Below, in pieces: positions 34,880-48,041 of a stretch of 64,000 bases of DNA. The stretch's first letter is position 1, and every line of letters starts with the position of its first letter. A program made the position numbers and the translations under genes. This DNA is from Atherinomorus stipes. Taxonomy: Eukaryota; Chordata; Actinopteri; Atheriniformes; Atherinidae. Where the stretch lies: contig JALJCO010007871.1 of assembly GCA_023101725.1 (NCBI GenBank), positions 496,001 through 560,000 on the forward strand. Direction: 5' to 3'. Below the pieces are notes generated by a model. The model had not been told where the DNA came from and made no database searches. It saw only the letters and a program-made list of their open reading frames with translations.

Positions 34880-37800
34880 CAATGATGTGAACATGTGCCT
34901 TCCTCTGAAACTGGCTAAGTTTTAAAGTTTTAAAGATGAACACTGAATCAAAAAGGGGGATTTCTTGGAAAAGACCAACATGTGTGTGTCCAAATAGAAT
35001 ATTTTAGTCAAATTGTTTAAATTCTTTGAAAATACATTTTGAACTCATCAAAGTCTGTATTCTAGACACAATCTACTGCTTGACTCAAGTAAACACCATC
35101 TGACTTTTCAGGTTAGTCAAGTCATACTTTTAGGCAGGCTGTGACTGCTCATATAGTCCATTTTTTTCCCCTCAAGTTTGGTGATTACCGCTCACCAGAC
35201 AGAGTAGTTCAATGACATATTCAGACAAGTTGAAGCAGATTGTTTACTTTTTTTTTTTTTGGCATAGGATAAGTCCATATGACACACATTTTTTTAAGCT
35301 CTGTTTCTTGAACAGTGAGGAAAAGTTTTTCTTGACAGATTTGCATATAACAAAAAAGACAGAAAGAAAAAAAAGAAGCCAAATTTCTTATCTAAAATGT
35401 ATTTAGATAAGGCATTTTCCCCATATCACACACATACCATCCCTTGGAGGAAATTGAACACAGCTGAAAATTAATCCTGCTGCCCCAAAATTTTAAGTAT
35501 TCAGTCATGCTTCACTCTAATCTAATTGAGTTGGAAATTAAAGCTCCAGAATAAGGTTAGTGACAGAGCTTTTATAAATGAGGTATAATAATAGCCAAAG
35601 AAAATTGGGTTTAATGATATCATCAAGTCAGTTTTGGGACTACGAAGTCATACTGAAGGTAAAATATTCCTGGACAAAGTGTATGAATCGTAAATTGATG
35701 CTATAATTTCTTAGTACTATGTATAATATGATACTCTTGTACATATGCAAGCCACATACTTGCAACTCAAAAAGTATTAATATTCTAAGCTTTGGTGCAT
35801 GCACGGTCAGTACTGTAAATGATAGTTACTGTACAAACATGCCCTTTTCTGTCAAGCTCACAATGCAAATCGCTTTGTATCTTGCAGAATATCATCTTAA
35901 CTCTAATTTTCCCACTTTTTCTCAAGTGGCAGTGGATCATCCACCAGTGATTAGTTTCCCAGAGGCCAGAGATGAGGAAAAGATTCTGTATTCAGACGAA
36001 GGATTTCAGTCTGTTCTGTGGTGGAGACCAAAACACATTCTGACCCCTTGGATATGGTTGAATAATCAAAAATATTACTTCACATTGTGTTTTCGTAACC
36101 AGTTTTCCCTGTTTTATTTCCTGTAGTTTTGTTTTCTGTGGTACTGTACCTCTTATGCTTGTGTTTTTACTTTTTTAGCTTCCTGTTTTTAATGTTTTTA
36201 TCTGCCTGTACAGTTTCCTTTGGTGTTTTGAGAAGGTGCTTTCAAATAAAATGTATTGTTATTATTATTATTATTATTATTATTCACAAGAAACAACAGC
36301 AACAAAAACATCCAACTTCACAAAGATTAAGCTGTATTGTGGGTCTGCAGTGCTGAAACTGGGGATCTTCAAACAGAATTTTTATTCTTTAGATAATGAT
36401 GATGTTTCAAGAAGAAAATATTGTGTTCACTTTTTACTATTAAAGCCTGTGACATGTAGAACACGTGGAAACAGTACTTTTTTTTTTTTTTTTTTTACAG
36501 TAAAAGTCCCCCACCACAACCCAGGAACAACCCACCATGTAGCCCTAAAGACTGATAGAGGCCCAGACTTTTGATAGCTCTTTTAGCAGCATACAGTTAA
36601 ACTACTCAAAGTTAGACCTGCGTCACAATGTTATGGCAGACTGTTAAGTGTTAATCATATTTGTTTGAAGATAGAATTTAACTTGCTATTTATTTTCCTT
36701 AAATATGAAGTGAAATTCGATTGAAAAAAAAAACCCATCTCTGTTAAGATGTCAAGTCATATACTGTAGTCACTTACTTGCAATCTTGAACAGAAAATTT
36801 TGTTTTAGAGGTTATAAAATTACATTATTTAGTTTTAAAGAAGTTAAAAAAAAAACACATGCAGAGCTTTCACACAGCTCATATCTTTCTTCCATCCTTA
36901 ATTGCACAGTGAAGACTTAAGAGAGCATCCTTTATGTGTGGGATGGGGGTGAATCCACCTGCAATGACACATACTGTACAAAGCACATGGTAACACTGTT
37001 TGTGTAATTATCTTAAAGGCCAGAAAGCAGCAAAAACAGTTCTTAATTATCATTGCAGTCACAATATTTCTTGCTTTTAACAGATAAAATCTAATGGTGT
37101 GATGAAAAATCATTCCAAAATGACATCACATGTTGTTGCTGAAGAGGATATAATCTGAAACAATCCTCATCAAAGTCATAGATTAAGCTGATTTGGTGTT
37201 TGACTTTTACAGCCCTTCAGGTTCAGAGCATCCACACAGCTTTCAAGCTGAAATTAACTTTGTCTGTGAAAATATCATCTAAATGTCATCACAACATATC
37301 ATACCTTAAATCTCTTTGTGTGCATCATCTGCTGACCCATGGCTGATTGGTGGCAGCGTTCACTCCCTGGAACACTGTGTATCCACTTTCTTTGATTTTG
37401 CATTCTTTCATTTTTCTGTCCCTCTATCTCTCTCAAACTCTTCATGTTGTGAACCTTCACCATCCAAGTTTTTCTAAGGTTCAGACTGTCTGCTAAAATT
37501 CCGAAGTCTACTTTAACAACAGCCAATGTTTAAATGTTTGATTGTAATTTTTAAATAGTTACTTTCAATCCTGGATTTGATTGTTTATTGACTTTTATAG
37601 TGACCTTAAACTGGAAGGTAATTCTGACAGTATTCACGAAATTTGTCCAAAATATAATCGTCACCCAGAGCTCACAAAGAGAACTGTTGATTATGACATT
37701 GTTGCTCATCTTTGGTCATTCTTGTAAAAACTAAATAAAGACCATATGGCTAAACCAGGCAGTGCTTTCAAATGTAATGGATGCCTTTGTGTGTGCTTTA

Positions 37801-40430
37801 ATTTGCACTAAATGTAACTTCCTTTAGGCTTTGTTGAATTTCTAAGAAAAACAAAATCAAAAAGAATTTTTACATGATATCAAACAAAAGGAAAATTGGT
37901 AGTTTGTAACACCAGAGAACTCATCAATATTTAACATCTTTATCCAAAGCTGTGATGGTAATATTTCAGCATTTTGAAAATTTGGTAAAATTATTAGCTT
38001 CAAGATTATTTATACTGTGAAATAACATAAAGACATCCCATAGGATGAATTCAGATTACTTACATCAGCCTTTTTTTCAGTTATGTTTCTCTGAGGACTA
38101 TTTTAACTATTCCAGTAGATTCTTGACTTCCCCTGCAATGCCAACATCTTGTCAAACCCTTTCAATTTTTCTTTTCTTTTCTTTTTTTAAAAAAATCAAA
38201 ACGGACAATATTGAGTGAATCAACTTGTCATTTCAGCACTTGTTGCTCTGACTGCCTCCCTCAGAGGACAGTTTAGTGGTTGCCTTGCCTCTGCTAAATG
38301 CTTTGATGTCTCCAAAATTCATCTGTACAAAATGATGCAAATAATTATGTGGTAACTGGGTCAAGACAGAAGGGACCAACTCAGGCTTTTAGTTCCACGT
38401 GTTGGCTCATTTTCACCCATTGGCAGAACTTTCCATGCAAGTGTGTGGGGTTGTCATTCATTTGCAAAGGATATGCGTGCAGGTGTAAATAATACAGTAT
38501 GGTGATTAAAATAAAAACATTGCCATTATGAGATCCAGGCTGCACTGATGCAGGATAACTTTGTCTCATTTGGACTCACTGAGGCTGATAATTTTGTCAG
38601 CTTGGACTTCTGTCATTGAAAATGTTCATTAATCTGTGTAATATATTACTTTGTCAGGGATCCGACTTGGAGTCCTTGGACCATTGACTGTTCTCAAAAG
38701 GGTTTTAATTAAAGCACAACTGTAATAAAGCTGAGATTTTCTGAAGAATATGATGAAAAATAAAAGTTACACCATTTTTTTCCACGTTATTTGCACAGCA
38801 CAAGGTGATGCCACATTTGATAATACAGTGCAGTCAACACTCGAGGGCTTTTTCACCATGAAGACACACTGTTGGTTCACATACTCACACGTTTATTCTT
38901 TTTTCAAACTGAAAAATCTGCCTTTGTCCTTTTAAATGTACTTGTTTGTTTGACATCACTGCACAATTAAATAGATCCACATCTAGACAAGGTCACATTT
39001 AATCAACTTAATTTTTCAGGATGATCTGTAATTTAAATGATATACGTCCTTCTAAACTTGATGGAAAGCTTCTAAAGTTTGCTATAAATATGACTTGTAG
39101 ATAATCAGTTTTACATTAGGATGCAGTAACATCACCATTTTGACATATAATTACCCACATTCACGATAATATTCTATATACCTGCACTTTCTAGATCCAT
39201 TAAGTGTTGACGAATGAGTTTTATGTAAAAATCTCTATAGGTGGTCATTTTCCCCATCTGCTGGTTGTTTTGATTTTCATGTAGTATTTTGGTGGTGTTT
39301 ATTTGCTCTGCATCCCCAAGCTTAAGAGGTTCGTAGAGTCAAATCATTCACTTGTAAGTGGTGCGCTTTCATGAGCAGCTGCTAGACAACAGCCAGTTTG
39401 ATGATGCTGGTCAGATTCATCTTTTGTCTCCCATTTTGTACTTTTTCCATAACAGGGTGCATTCACATGTATAACTTGCTGTTCTGCAGACTGTGTTTTG
39501 GATAATGAAGGCTGAGTTTAAATCTTTTATACTTGAGTCATAAGATGACTACTCAAACACAATCAATACTACTGGCTTTCATGTGGACTCATTTATGTAC
39601 ACCCACAGTCTTGTTGGCTCTATAGTCGGACAGACTGATGTTCTGACTTGCTTTCTTGCTTAAAGATTCACGTTACACTCCATCTTCTTTTATGATTCCT
39701 TTCTTGTTTTCTCATTGCTCTCAGGCATACTGCCTAGCAAGTAGTTCACACTCTTTAATTGTTCAGAAGACACATGTGGTCCATGTTCACCTCATTACTT
39801 CCATTTCCTTTTATTGACCACCTTCTTCTGCCTTTCTCTCTACCAAGCTATTATTCATCCATTTCTTTTTCTGTCCATACGATCATTAGAACTGTGGTTG
39901 TATAAACTAGAAAAGTAATAACCATTCCTTTCATTCCTCTTAAAGTCTCCACTGTGTGTGTCCTGAAATAGCATTTTTATTAATGAATGTGTGTTAATGG
40001 CTGCAGAAAGATTTTAAAGGACATCAAACACTAATCATTCCTTCTTATGGAATAATGTAAATTTAGTATTCATCTTATGATGTTTACTCAATAGATTGCT
40101 GCTTAACATACATATCGCATAAAATCCTGCAATGATCATGGATCATGAACTGAGGGATGTTTCAGGGAGTATAAAATGATTCAGAATAAATAATGAAAAA
40201 TATGGTGTTTTGACGTTTTCATCTCAGCATGGTGGATCTCTAAAATAGTTCCTATGGTTTAAGGCTTTGCCTATCTAACAGTGAAAATAAGGTGTCATTC
40301 TTTAATAACATGACAGAGAACTGGAAAGAAACACTGGCTGAAACAATCTTTTTCTTACTCTTAAGAGGAATATTGATGAGAATATATTTTGTTTTTCTTG
40401 GACATTTATCATACACAGCAAATTTTGTCA
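34880..40430. other. intergenic, no gene recognised
   Basis: Long AT-rich stretch. A 135-codon plus-strand frame at 35719-36126 contains QVAVDHPPVISFPEARDEEK, which is less biased than its surroundings but matches no family I know. I do not call it a gene. A (TTA)n tract is at 36256-36284. Confidence 0.55.
36256..36284. repeat. (TTA)n microsatellite
   Basis: About nine TTA units in tandem. Confidence 0.95.
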
Positions 40431-41040
40431 TGTTAAATTAAAAAGTTGATTAGTTAAATTGAAGAGTTAACACTGTATCAGAGTATATTGGGTCTTTACT
40501 CTTGATCAGAATTGGCGTGAATTAACTCTTTCCACAGTGTTAAAATTTTAGAGTAAAATCAACGAAGAACTGAGTTCAAATTTAACATGGCTGACACTGT
40601 ACAGTGTTAATAGAACTTAACACTATAAGTTTGGAGAGAGTTAATATGACTCTTGGCAGTGTTGAAAAGTTACTCTACTGTGGTAACAAGACAACTCTAC
40701 CACAAATACTTTTTGAACATGCATTGAGTTAATGGAGGTTACCCTAGGAGTCTCAGAACTGTGTATTGATAATCTCTTATTATTGATATTTTGATATATT
40801 GATAATAACTAAAGGGACAAGCTGCAGATTTCCAAGTGTAATATCTAGATATATTCGTAGATTCCAAGTGTTTAATGAAGTGTTAACTGTGAAACAACAA
40901 ATAGTCTCTGGGGAAAATTTAAAAATATTCAGCCAGGCTTCAAATGGGAGTTTTTGCCTCAGAAAATGCTTTTGTTTGACATTATTCAGGCGTTAAAGCA
41001 GAACTCAGTAACTCAGTGAGACAGAGATAAAGGGGAAAGG

Positions 41041-41211
41041 AGGGAGAAAAGAAAGAGAAAAAAAAAAAAAAAAAAAAAGAAAAGAAAAAAAAAAAAAAAG
41101 AAAAAAAAAAGAAGAAGAAAAAAAAAAAAAAAAAAGAAAGAAAAAAAAAAAAAAAGAGAAAAGAGAAAAAAAAAAAAAAAAAGAAAAAGGAAGAAGAAAA
41201 AAAAGAAAAAA

Positions 41212-41262
<51 letters not shown>
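41041..41262. repeat. 220-bp A/G-only tract, suspect
   Basis: Almost pure A with scattered G and no pyrimidine for about 200 bases. This makes a false Phe-rich minus-strand ORF. It could be a genuine purine tract but may equally be damaged consensus. Confidence 0.75.
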
Positions 41263-41263
<1 letters not shown>

Positions 41264-41269
41264 ACCACA

Positions 41270-41543
41270 GGCAGTAGCTCAGTCACCAAACATGGTCATT
41301 TTCCGCCCTTATTGTTTAAAACGTCCCATGCAGCAATGAATTGTGGGCAATATTCTTTAGCAAAGTTAGCGAGGATGCTGATTTCACTGAAGTGTTGATT
41401 GAGTGTGCACAGGGGGCGGGGCGAACGTCCACGGTAGAGAAATGGGACACACTACGCACTTGAACCCTTCAAAGGGAATATACATTCAAGGGGCGCAAGG
41501 GTAGAAGTGTGGATATTGGGACAGGGCCAGAGTTACACTAAAT
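41270..41543. mobile_element. partial copy of the GCCCTGTCCC-ended element
   Basis: From CACCACAGGCAGTAGCTCAGTCACC to TATTGGGACAGGGCC it aligns base for base, with substitutions, to 45611-45879 of the nested element (CACCACAGGCAGGAGCTCATTCACC to GTTGGGACAGGGCC). Shared internal words include ATGCAGCAATGAATT, TTCACTGAAGTGT and GGGGCGCAAGGGT. The left end is missing, replaced by the A/G tract. Confidence 0.75.
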
Positions 41544-42548
41544 GGAGTCATTTTTCTTTGACATACACTAAAAAGAGGAAACTTGTTAAAACTCTGACAA
41601 TGTTCACAGCACTGCTGGTTATCAGGGGCATTTTACTCTCAGTGTTGTTGGATTTACTTTGAAAGAGTTAATATGACTAACAGCATAAATTTTCAAGAGT
41701 TGAAATTTTCAGTGAGTATTACTGAGATTTTTTTTTCTCTGAGAGCCAGATCACCTTCTGCTCAACCAAACACTAATCTATTATCATATCATGAAACTGA
41801 TGTGAGTATCAACGTTTTTGATATTGATGAAAAACGTCAATATACTGCACTGGACCTCAGCTGATCAAAACATTATTGTTACTGCAGGTCAACTGACCTG
41901 TCAGTAACAATAACTGCTACTAGCTACGAGTTTTCTTCAACCAAACCAAAGTGGACTAAAGGAAAAATATCACTTCAGAAACTAACCACACAGAGTTTGA
42001 GAACAAAAGTTATAGCCTTGCAGACAGCCAGTCATAAGAAAACAGAACAACAGCCCAGCTCAACAAGTCTTGCAAGGTCACTTTTTCATAATCATCATCA
42101 TCATTGTACTCTCCCTTCAAAAGAAGATTTGTATTGGTTTATACATCAGTGATTTGAAAAAGGGAATACATGCATTCACTGTGATAAGGCTGCAATATGC
42201 AATGTTTTGATAGAGATGTTTTATTCAAACATGTCACAAAAAAGTGCTATCGAGGTTACATTTTATAGCTTGCCTTTCTTTGAGATCATGATGAAGCTGG
42301 AGTGTCAATCCCACATGATTACACATGGGGAAATCTGAAAATCGTTTCAGCTTCATGCCCTTACTTTAACAGATAAGAATGAATTGTTTTATTTTCATCA
42401 CTGAAGGTGTAGCTCTAAGATTCTGCCCACTCTTTGTCCCTTCACTGTGATGCTGCCTCACCAGAAGGAATAACAGAGACACTCATCTTTCTTTGTGTTT
42501 TCAGCAGCTACTGCAGATTGAGATTAGGTGACGAACATTCTGTTGATG

Positions 42549-44035
42549 GTTTTGGTAGCATTGGTTTGTCCGTCTGTCTGTCCGTCTGTCAGCAACTTTA
42601 TGGAAAAAGTACTGGATGGATTGACCTGAAATTTTCAACAGCCATGTGCCTCAGCCCAAGGACGAAACCATTAAATTTTGGTGGTGATCCGGATCATCGT
42701 TTGAATCCAGGACTGTTTTGAAGTAATCTTTATCATTGTGAGATCGGCCATAATGGAAAGGCTACTGATGAGGCATGAGTGCCCCCCTGTAGCACAAGTG
42801 TGCAGCTGTACATGATGTCAGGATGCAGAAATGAAACTTATGAGCAGCAGTGAGCACGAGGAGAGAAGAAAGTTGGCCAGACTTCTAGCCAGTTGAATAT
42901 GGTGAACTGTGTGCGTCTGTGTAGAACTGTAAGTCACTGGTTGTATTTCTGCCTGTTCCAGATGTTTATTTAGCCTTTCATGTTATTTAGCTGATTTGCT
43001 TATTCAGACTGCTCGGTGCATGATGGTTAGCACCGCAGCCTCACAGTAAGAAGGTCGCTAGTTCGATTCCTGGCTGGGGAGGGGGTTCGAACAATTCCAA
43101 CAGTGGCCTTCCTGTGTGGAGTTTGCATGTTCTCCCTTTGTATGTGTGGGTTCTCTCCAGGTACTCCGGCTTCCTCCCACAGTCCAAAGACGTGCATGTT
43201 AGGTTAATTGGTCACTCTAAATTGCCCCTTGGAATGAATGTGAATGGTTGTCTGTCTCTCTGTGTTGGCCCTGTGACAGACTGGCGACCTGTCCAGGGTG
43301 TACCCTGCCTCTTGCCTGATAATAGCTGGGATAGGCTCCAGCAACCCCCGCAACCCTGAACTGGATAAGCGGTACAGAAAATGACTGACTGATGACTGCT
43401 TATTCAGAAGTGTTCCTCCATTCACCATGTGCCTTTTTATAAGCTAGCTGACCTGTTACATGCCAGTTACTGTAACTGTTAGCCTTGAACACGTATGCAT
43501 GTTTAGTCCTAACTGTAAGGGATTTATTAGTAATAATTAACACCTTTAATGTGTTGATTTGCCGAACGAATGTTCCTCATGGCTTTGTATTTCTGTGTTT
43601 ATAGACCACACTCACTTACATCCAGGCATTCACCTTAACTGGCTCTGGAATTCCTCACCTGTAAGCCTGTCGTTTGTTGCATTACTGTGCTGTTGTGATT
43701 AAGAGTGACCAGTAAAGACAGTTAATTGTAAAAGTGAGTCCTGTGTGTTCTGACAGACACCCCATGGTGAACATCAAACCTCCTCACCAACACCTAAGCA
43801 GTCTTAGATGAACATAACCCTAATAGGCCAAATTTTAAGAATTTTTCCATATAACTCCATACAAATGTCCCGAGTGTTTGGTCAAAAATTACAAGAAAGG
43901 ATCTCAATGAGGTCTATAAAGTTTTGTAAGTTGATCCGGATCCAGAGAAAATTCTGGATTCAATGATAGAGAACACACAAAAATAAGGGAGTCGAGCAGC
44001 TTGGCAGTGGTCTGCACACTCTGAGTGCTTTTCTA
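42549..44035 (+). mobile_element. unclassified dispersed repeat, copy 1 (carries a SINE)
   Basis: It begins GGTAGCATTGGTTTGTCCGTC, followed by CAGCAACTTTATGG and AAATTTTGGTGGTGATCC, and ends ACTCTGAGTGCTTTTCTAGTT. The reverse complement of 48042-50213 matches it throughout: GGATGTTTATTTAGCCTTTC, TTTGCCGAACGAATGTTCCT, GAGTCCTGTGTGTTCTGAC. A 388-bp SINE sits inside at 43009-43396. The family looks like a high-copy fish repeat whose ends read GCCAAGGAGGT and GCGCTCTCCGAGTGC, but I cannot assign its class. Confidence 0.7.
43009..43396 (+). mobile_element. tRNA-like SINE, full length with 12-bp target duplication
   Basis: TGCTTATTCAGA flanks the element exactly on both sides (42997-43008 and 43397-43408). 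The head has pol III-like boxes: TGGTTAGCACCG (A-box-like) and TAGTTCGATTCCTGG (B box). The body carries GTGTGGAGTTTGCATGTTCTCC, TCCCACAGTCCAAAGACGTG and GACTGGCGACCTGTCCAGGG, a widespread fish SINE text. The tail is ATGACTGACTGATGAC. Repeat copy 2 at 48.0-50.2 kb has the uninterrupted sequence (reverse complement CTTATTCAGAAGTGTTCC), which proves insertion. It does not encode a functional tRNA. Confidence 0.85.
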
Positions 44036-44416
44036 GTTGTAATTTGCAACTTGTGTCTCAAGAAATTCCTGCATCCTACACAGTGGCCCTTTATGAGAAA
44101 TAAAGCTTCCACCTGTCCCTTGTCACACCACCTATTCAACAAGTTTTAACATATTCAAAAGCAATATGTTCAGTTTCTTCCATCCACCACTATTATGTTT
44201 TGCACAAACACAGCAGATTGGCTAGCTACTGTAATACAAACTGTCATGACAACCTGGAATGTAGCAGCAAGAAAACTGACCTTTTACATAACAGTACTCT
44301 CTTGTCTCACTCAACTATTGTGCAGGTTTAGTGAGGTTGTGAGAAGTATTACAGTGCAAGTGACTTACGTGGGAATGTCAGAATGTCAACACTTTAACAG
44401 ACTGAATAAGCAAATG

Positions 44417-45904
44417 ATCTAACACAGGTGTGGGCAACTCGGTCCTCAAGGGCTGGCATCCTGCAGGTATTAGGAGTTTCCTGGCTGCAACACACCTGAC
44501 TCCAATCAATGGGCAATTGTGCAGAGCCGCACAGGTCACAAGGTGTGTTACCACAGGGAAACTCCTGTAGGATGCCGGCCCTCGAGGAACAGAGGCCCTG
44601 TCCCAATACCCATCCTAAACCCTACACCCTTGTATGAAGTGCACGCTTGGCAGAAGTGCACATTAAGGGTTAGAGTGTGCAGGCTGCAAGTGCGGGAAAA
44701 AGGCAGAATTGGGACAGTGATGGTTCCTCCATTTTGCACCGTGTCATTTCATATCATTGCTGCAAACTCAGCTTCATCCCCGTTCCTGGTAAAGAGGCCT
44801 CATTTTCAAACATAAACTGAATAAAGTTAATTTCATCTGTTATTGTAAAATAGATGTTATGAAATCCCCACAAGTTTGATTTATAAATCAATAACTGAAC
44901 TAATTTATGTAAGATAGCTGTAGAATTTCACCAGTATAGGGTTAAATAACTGTTACATTCTAAACAAATTTATAAGAATGATTAAACTGTCGCTCTGTGA
45001 CTGTGATCGTTAGCATATAATGTCCATAAATGTCCACATGTCCATAAAAACAAGTATAAGTTCTTTGAGTTTCACTGGGAACTGAGACCTGTACTAATCA
45101 CATGAGTTGTAAGGCTCACAGAAGTATGGCTACATAATTATTCTATTCTTAATTTCATTGTAAATCTAGATGCTTTGGTAATATTGTATACTTATTTAGT
45201 TTTTGCTTTTTTCTCTAAAAAAGTCTGCTGAGTATTGTATTTTAATTTAGTTTACCTATTTTTATTGATATATGTTCAAAATTAATGTTGATCTGGACTT
45301 CACTGGTGAAGAGTAATCCATAATAAACTAAACTAAACTAAATTAAAACTGAACTATGTCAAGTAAACAGGTTTCCCTTGTTAAAGACGCTGCATCTTGA
45401 CTGGACTAACTTATGTAAATAAAGTTTTTAAATAAAAATTTAATTGAGTTACTTTTATCAGTAAATTGATAACCTTCATAATTCAAATGCTTTGAATTTT
45501 AATATTCAAAGTTTATTTCGAAGTAACATGGCAAACTTCAGTAATTATTTCACCTACACCATAAAAGATTAAATACTTCAATATTAACATCTGAAATGGC
45601 TTTTTTTTTCACCACAGGCAGGAGCTCATTCACCAAACATGGACATGTTCCACCTTTATGGTTGAAAACGTCACATGCAGCAATGAATTATGGGGAATAT
45701 GCTTCGGTGAAGTCTGCATAGATGCGGACTTCACTGAAGTGTGGATTGAGGGCGCAAAAGGAGCGTGGCGGACTTCCGCCCTCGAGCAGCCCTGGAGAAT
45801 TGGGACAGACTCCATTCCCTCAACGGGAGCGCGCATTCTAGAGGCGCAAGGGTGGAAGTGCGGGTGTTGGGACAGGGCCAGAGTTGCCTATCCCTGATCT
45901 AATA
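44417..45904. mobile_element. hAT-type MITE split by a second DNA element
   Basis: The outer MITE starts CAGGTGTGGGCAACTCGG at 44425 and ends CCAGAGTTGCCTATCCCTG at 45896. The flanks are 8-bp duplications ATCTAACA (44417-44424) and ATCTAATA (45897-45904), 7 of 8 identical, as for hAT. The left part is itself palindromic (GGCATCCTGCAGG, TAGGATGCCGGCC). The element would be about 190 bp if the inner insertion were absent. Confidence 0.78.
44595..45878. mobile_element. nested element with GCCCTGTCCC termini
   Basis: The ends are GCCCTGTCCCAATACCC and TGTTGGGACAGGGC, with a 5-bp CAGAG on each side (44590-44594 and 45879-45883). It lies inside the outer hAT MITE. The 1284-bp body is AT-rich, with a tail half (45611-45878) repeated at 41270-41543. 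No transposase ORF is present. The superfamily is not determined; the 5-bp duplication and GGGACAGGG-type tips are all I can offer. Confidence 0.75.
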
Positions 45905-48041
45905 TAACCTAGGTATGAAAGAGGCATATGTTTATGCTATGTTTGCTGTTTATTTCTGCAATAAGCTAAGAGTTGGTTGTAAAGCGAAAAATAATCTAAA
46001 AGAGGGCCCTTTTTTTATAATGCGAAAAAAAAAAAAAGAAAGAAAGGGAAAAAAAGTGAAAAAGAAAAGAAAAGGGAGGGGGGAGGGCAAAAAAAAAACG
46101 TTAAGATTATTTTCACTGTTGGAAAAGCTGCTGCTGATTCCCAGGAGAGGAAACTCAGAGTCAAGTTGTAAACTGTAAAAGGCAAACAGTGAGGTGAAAA
46201 TGCCATAATGTGCAAATTCAGTCTGACAAAAGTTCTCTCACACCTTTTGCATTGTACATCCATTTTGTGCATAAATTCAGTTTAGCACAACTTTAACAAC
46301 TTTGCTTCCACGACATAATCACAGCTCATTTTTCTTTTCAAAAATAAAAAAAAATCTGCACCTCATTGAACAGGAGTCAATAATCTTTCATGTCAAGTTT
46401 ATTGTGACTGTGTAAGTGAATTTGATGTGATGGGTTGTGAATAAAGCAAGTGTGATTACTGTTTATTCAAAACACCTTATTCAAAATCCTCTCATTTTTT
46501 TCTCACTCCTGCAAACTGGCAACCTTACTGTATATGCTTTTGAGAATTGATGTCTAGAAGATATCTTATTTTCCATGGGGACGCTCTGCAGCAATTGAAG
46601 TGTAGAGAAAAAAGTGTTAGTTCATGCACCATGAAAACACATGAGGTAGGCACAAAGAAATACCTCCTGAACATTTCTGACATTCTTACAAAACATCTAC
46701 AATCTCATTGTGGAGGTTAAATTCATACAAATCAAGTGTTCTGAATAAAATGAGAACAAGCAAAGATACAAATCAGCAGAGGGCTGTTTCAGGTCCAGTA
46801 CTATTTTGTAGTTTTCCTGCGATAAGATTGTAACCATTCATAAAATATAGCAGTCGTCCAACAGTTAACAGTGGCCCCAGGTGTAAGCAAGGTGAAAAAC
46901 ATCTAAGCTGTTGCTTTTTATAAGCAAAAATGTTTATGAGTTCAAATGTAACTGAAAAAGATTTGAACGTCAGCTAATGATTTAAATCTGATTTAGCTTC
47001 AGTGCCACATATTTAGATGCAGTATGTGCCATTTCTTTTTCATAAGTTCAAACAGAGCAATATTCACAGAAGAAGTCAGTATGAAGGAGCTCCATAGAAA
47101 GTTCTTGTTTTTCCTTTAGTGTTGGCAAGAAAAAAAAAACCCTCAGTGGAGTGAGCAAGAAAATGTAGCAATGAGGCCAAAAAGCTCCAGCTCAACAATG
47201 CGTCCTATAAATAATTGCTAACACTCAATATATTTGGTTTGTTTAAGCCCTTTGACAAGTTGCACTTTGCTCCATCTGCACTTTTTTGTTTTATTCTACT
47301 AAAATACCCTTTTATTTTTTTATATTCGAAAACTTCACAGATAAAAAAAACAAAATAAAATAAAATAAAATAAAAATAAAAAATCCACCCTCAACTACTA
47401 CAGAATATTTTTGCAACTTTTTACACAATTGTATTGTGGCAATCTAAGGATTCATTTAAAGGAAGACAGCCAGCTGTTTTAATCTTAACAGAAGAGTGCT
47501 CTTTATTAAACTTCACAGAGCATTAGCTCCACCAACATTTTAGTTCTCCACCACTTAGTTCAAATTGAACCAAATCAGCCTTTCCTGTTTCTTCATTACT
47601 TATTTAAAGTGGGATCTACTGAAGTTTTTTAAAATCTTCCCCTTCTTTGGAGTGGAATTTTCTTTCTTCATTGTCCTAATATTGAAAACATCTAATAAAG
47701 TTCCACCAAGAATACAGGTAGAGGGGAAATATGATTTGTAAATCCAAGGGAAGCAGTAAGGAAATATTTCATAGATACCAAAACTGAAAGCAATAATGAT
47801 GATGATGATGATGACACATGGTGCTCAAAATACTTACTTGAAAGCTGAGTTATTACATGCTACCACCGTGGAGCTAAGTGTTGACACCCATTCCTTGAAC
47901 GTTCTTGGCAACTGGGAAATAACTATATCCTTAATAGCAACCAAAACACATCAGATAGAGAAAAAAACAAAAAAAACAAACAAACAAAAAAAACCTTTAA
48001 TTTCAAAACTTTGTCAATTGCAGCATAAAACAACTTGAAAG
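45905..48041. other. intergenic, no gene recognised
   Basis: AT-rich with an A/G-rich patch at 46021-46100, an (AAAAT)n tract near 47341-47385 and a (GAT)n run at 47795-47813. ORFs are low-complexity. Confidence 0.55.
47795..47813. repeat. (GAT)n short tandem repeat
   Basis: Six GAT units in tandem. Confidence 0.85.

Larger units (their letters stand above)
40440..41700. repeat. AGAGTTAACACTG-type repeat, interrupted
   Basis: Repeated words AGAGTTAA, AACACTG and CAGTGTTAA occur in both orientations at 40460-40680 and again at 41630-41690 (CTCTCAGTGTTG, AAAGAGTTAATATGACT). The phrase AGAGTTAATATGACT occurs on both sides. I infer one DNA element, or two related ones, split by the A/G tract and the GGGACAGGGCC-ended fragment at 41030-41543. 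Outer boundaries are uncertain. Confidence 0.4.

Noticed and set aside
35719..36126. 135-codon ORF as a gene
   Set aside because: The frame is made of AT-rich low-information codons except for a short middle stretch, matches no family I know, and has no splice or promoter context.
41005..41289. Phe-rich minus-strand ORF as a membrane protein
   Set aside because: It is only the translation of an A/G homopolymer tract that may itself be a consensus artefact.
43009..43090. A functional tRNA gene
   Set aside because: A- and B-box-like motifs are present, but the sequence runs directly into SINE body and ends in a SINE tail. I see no cloverleaf with a convincing anticodon arm.
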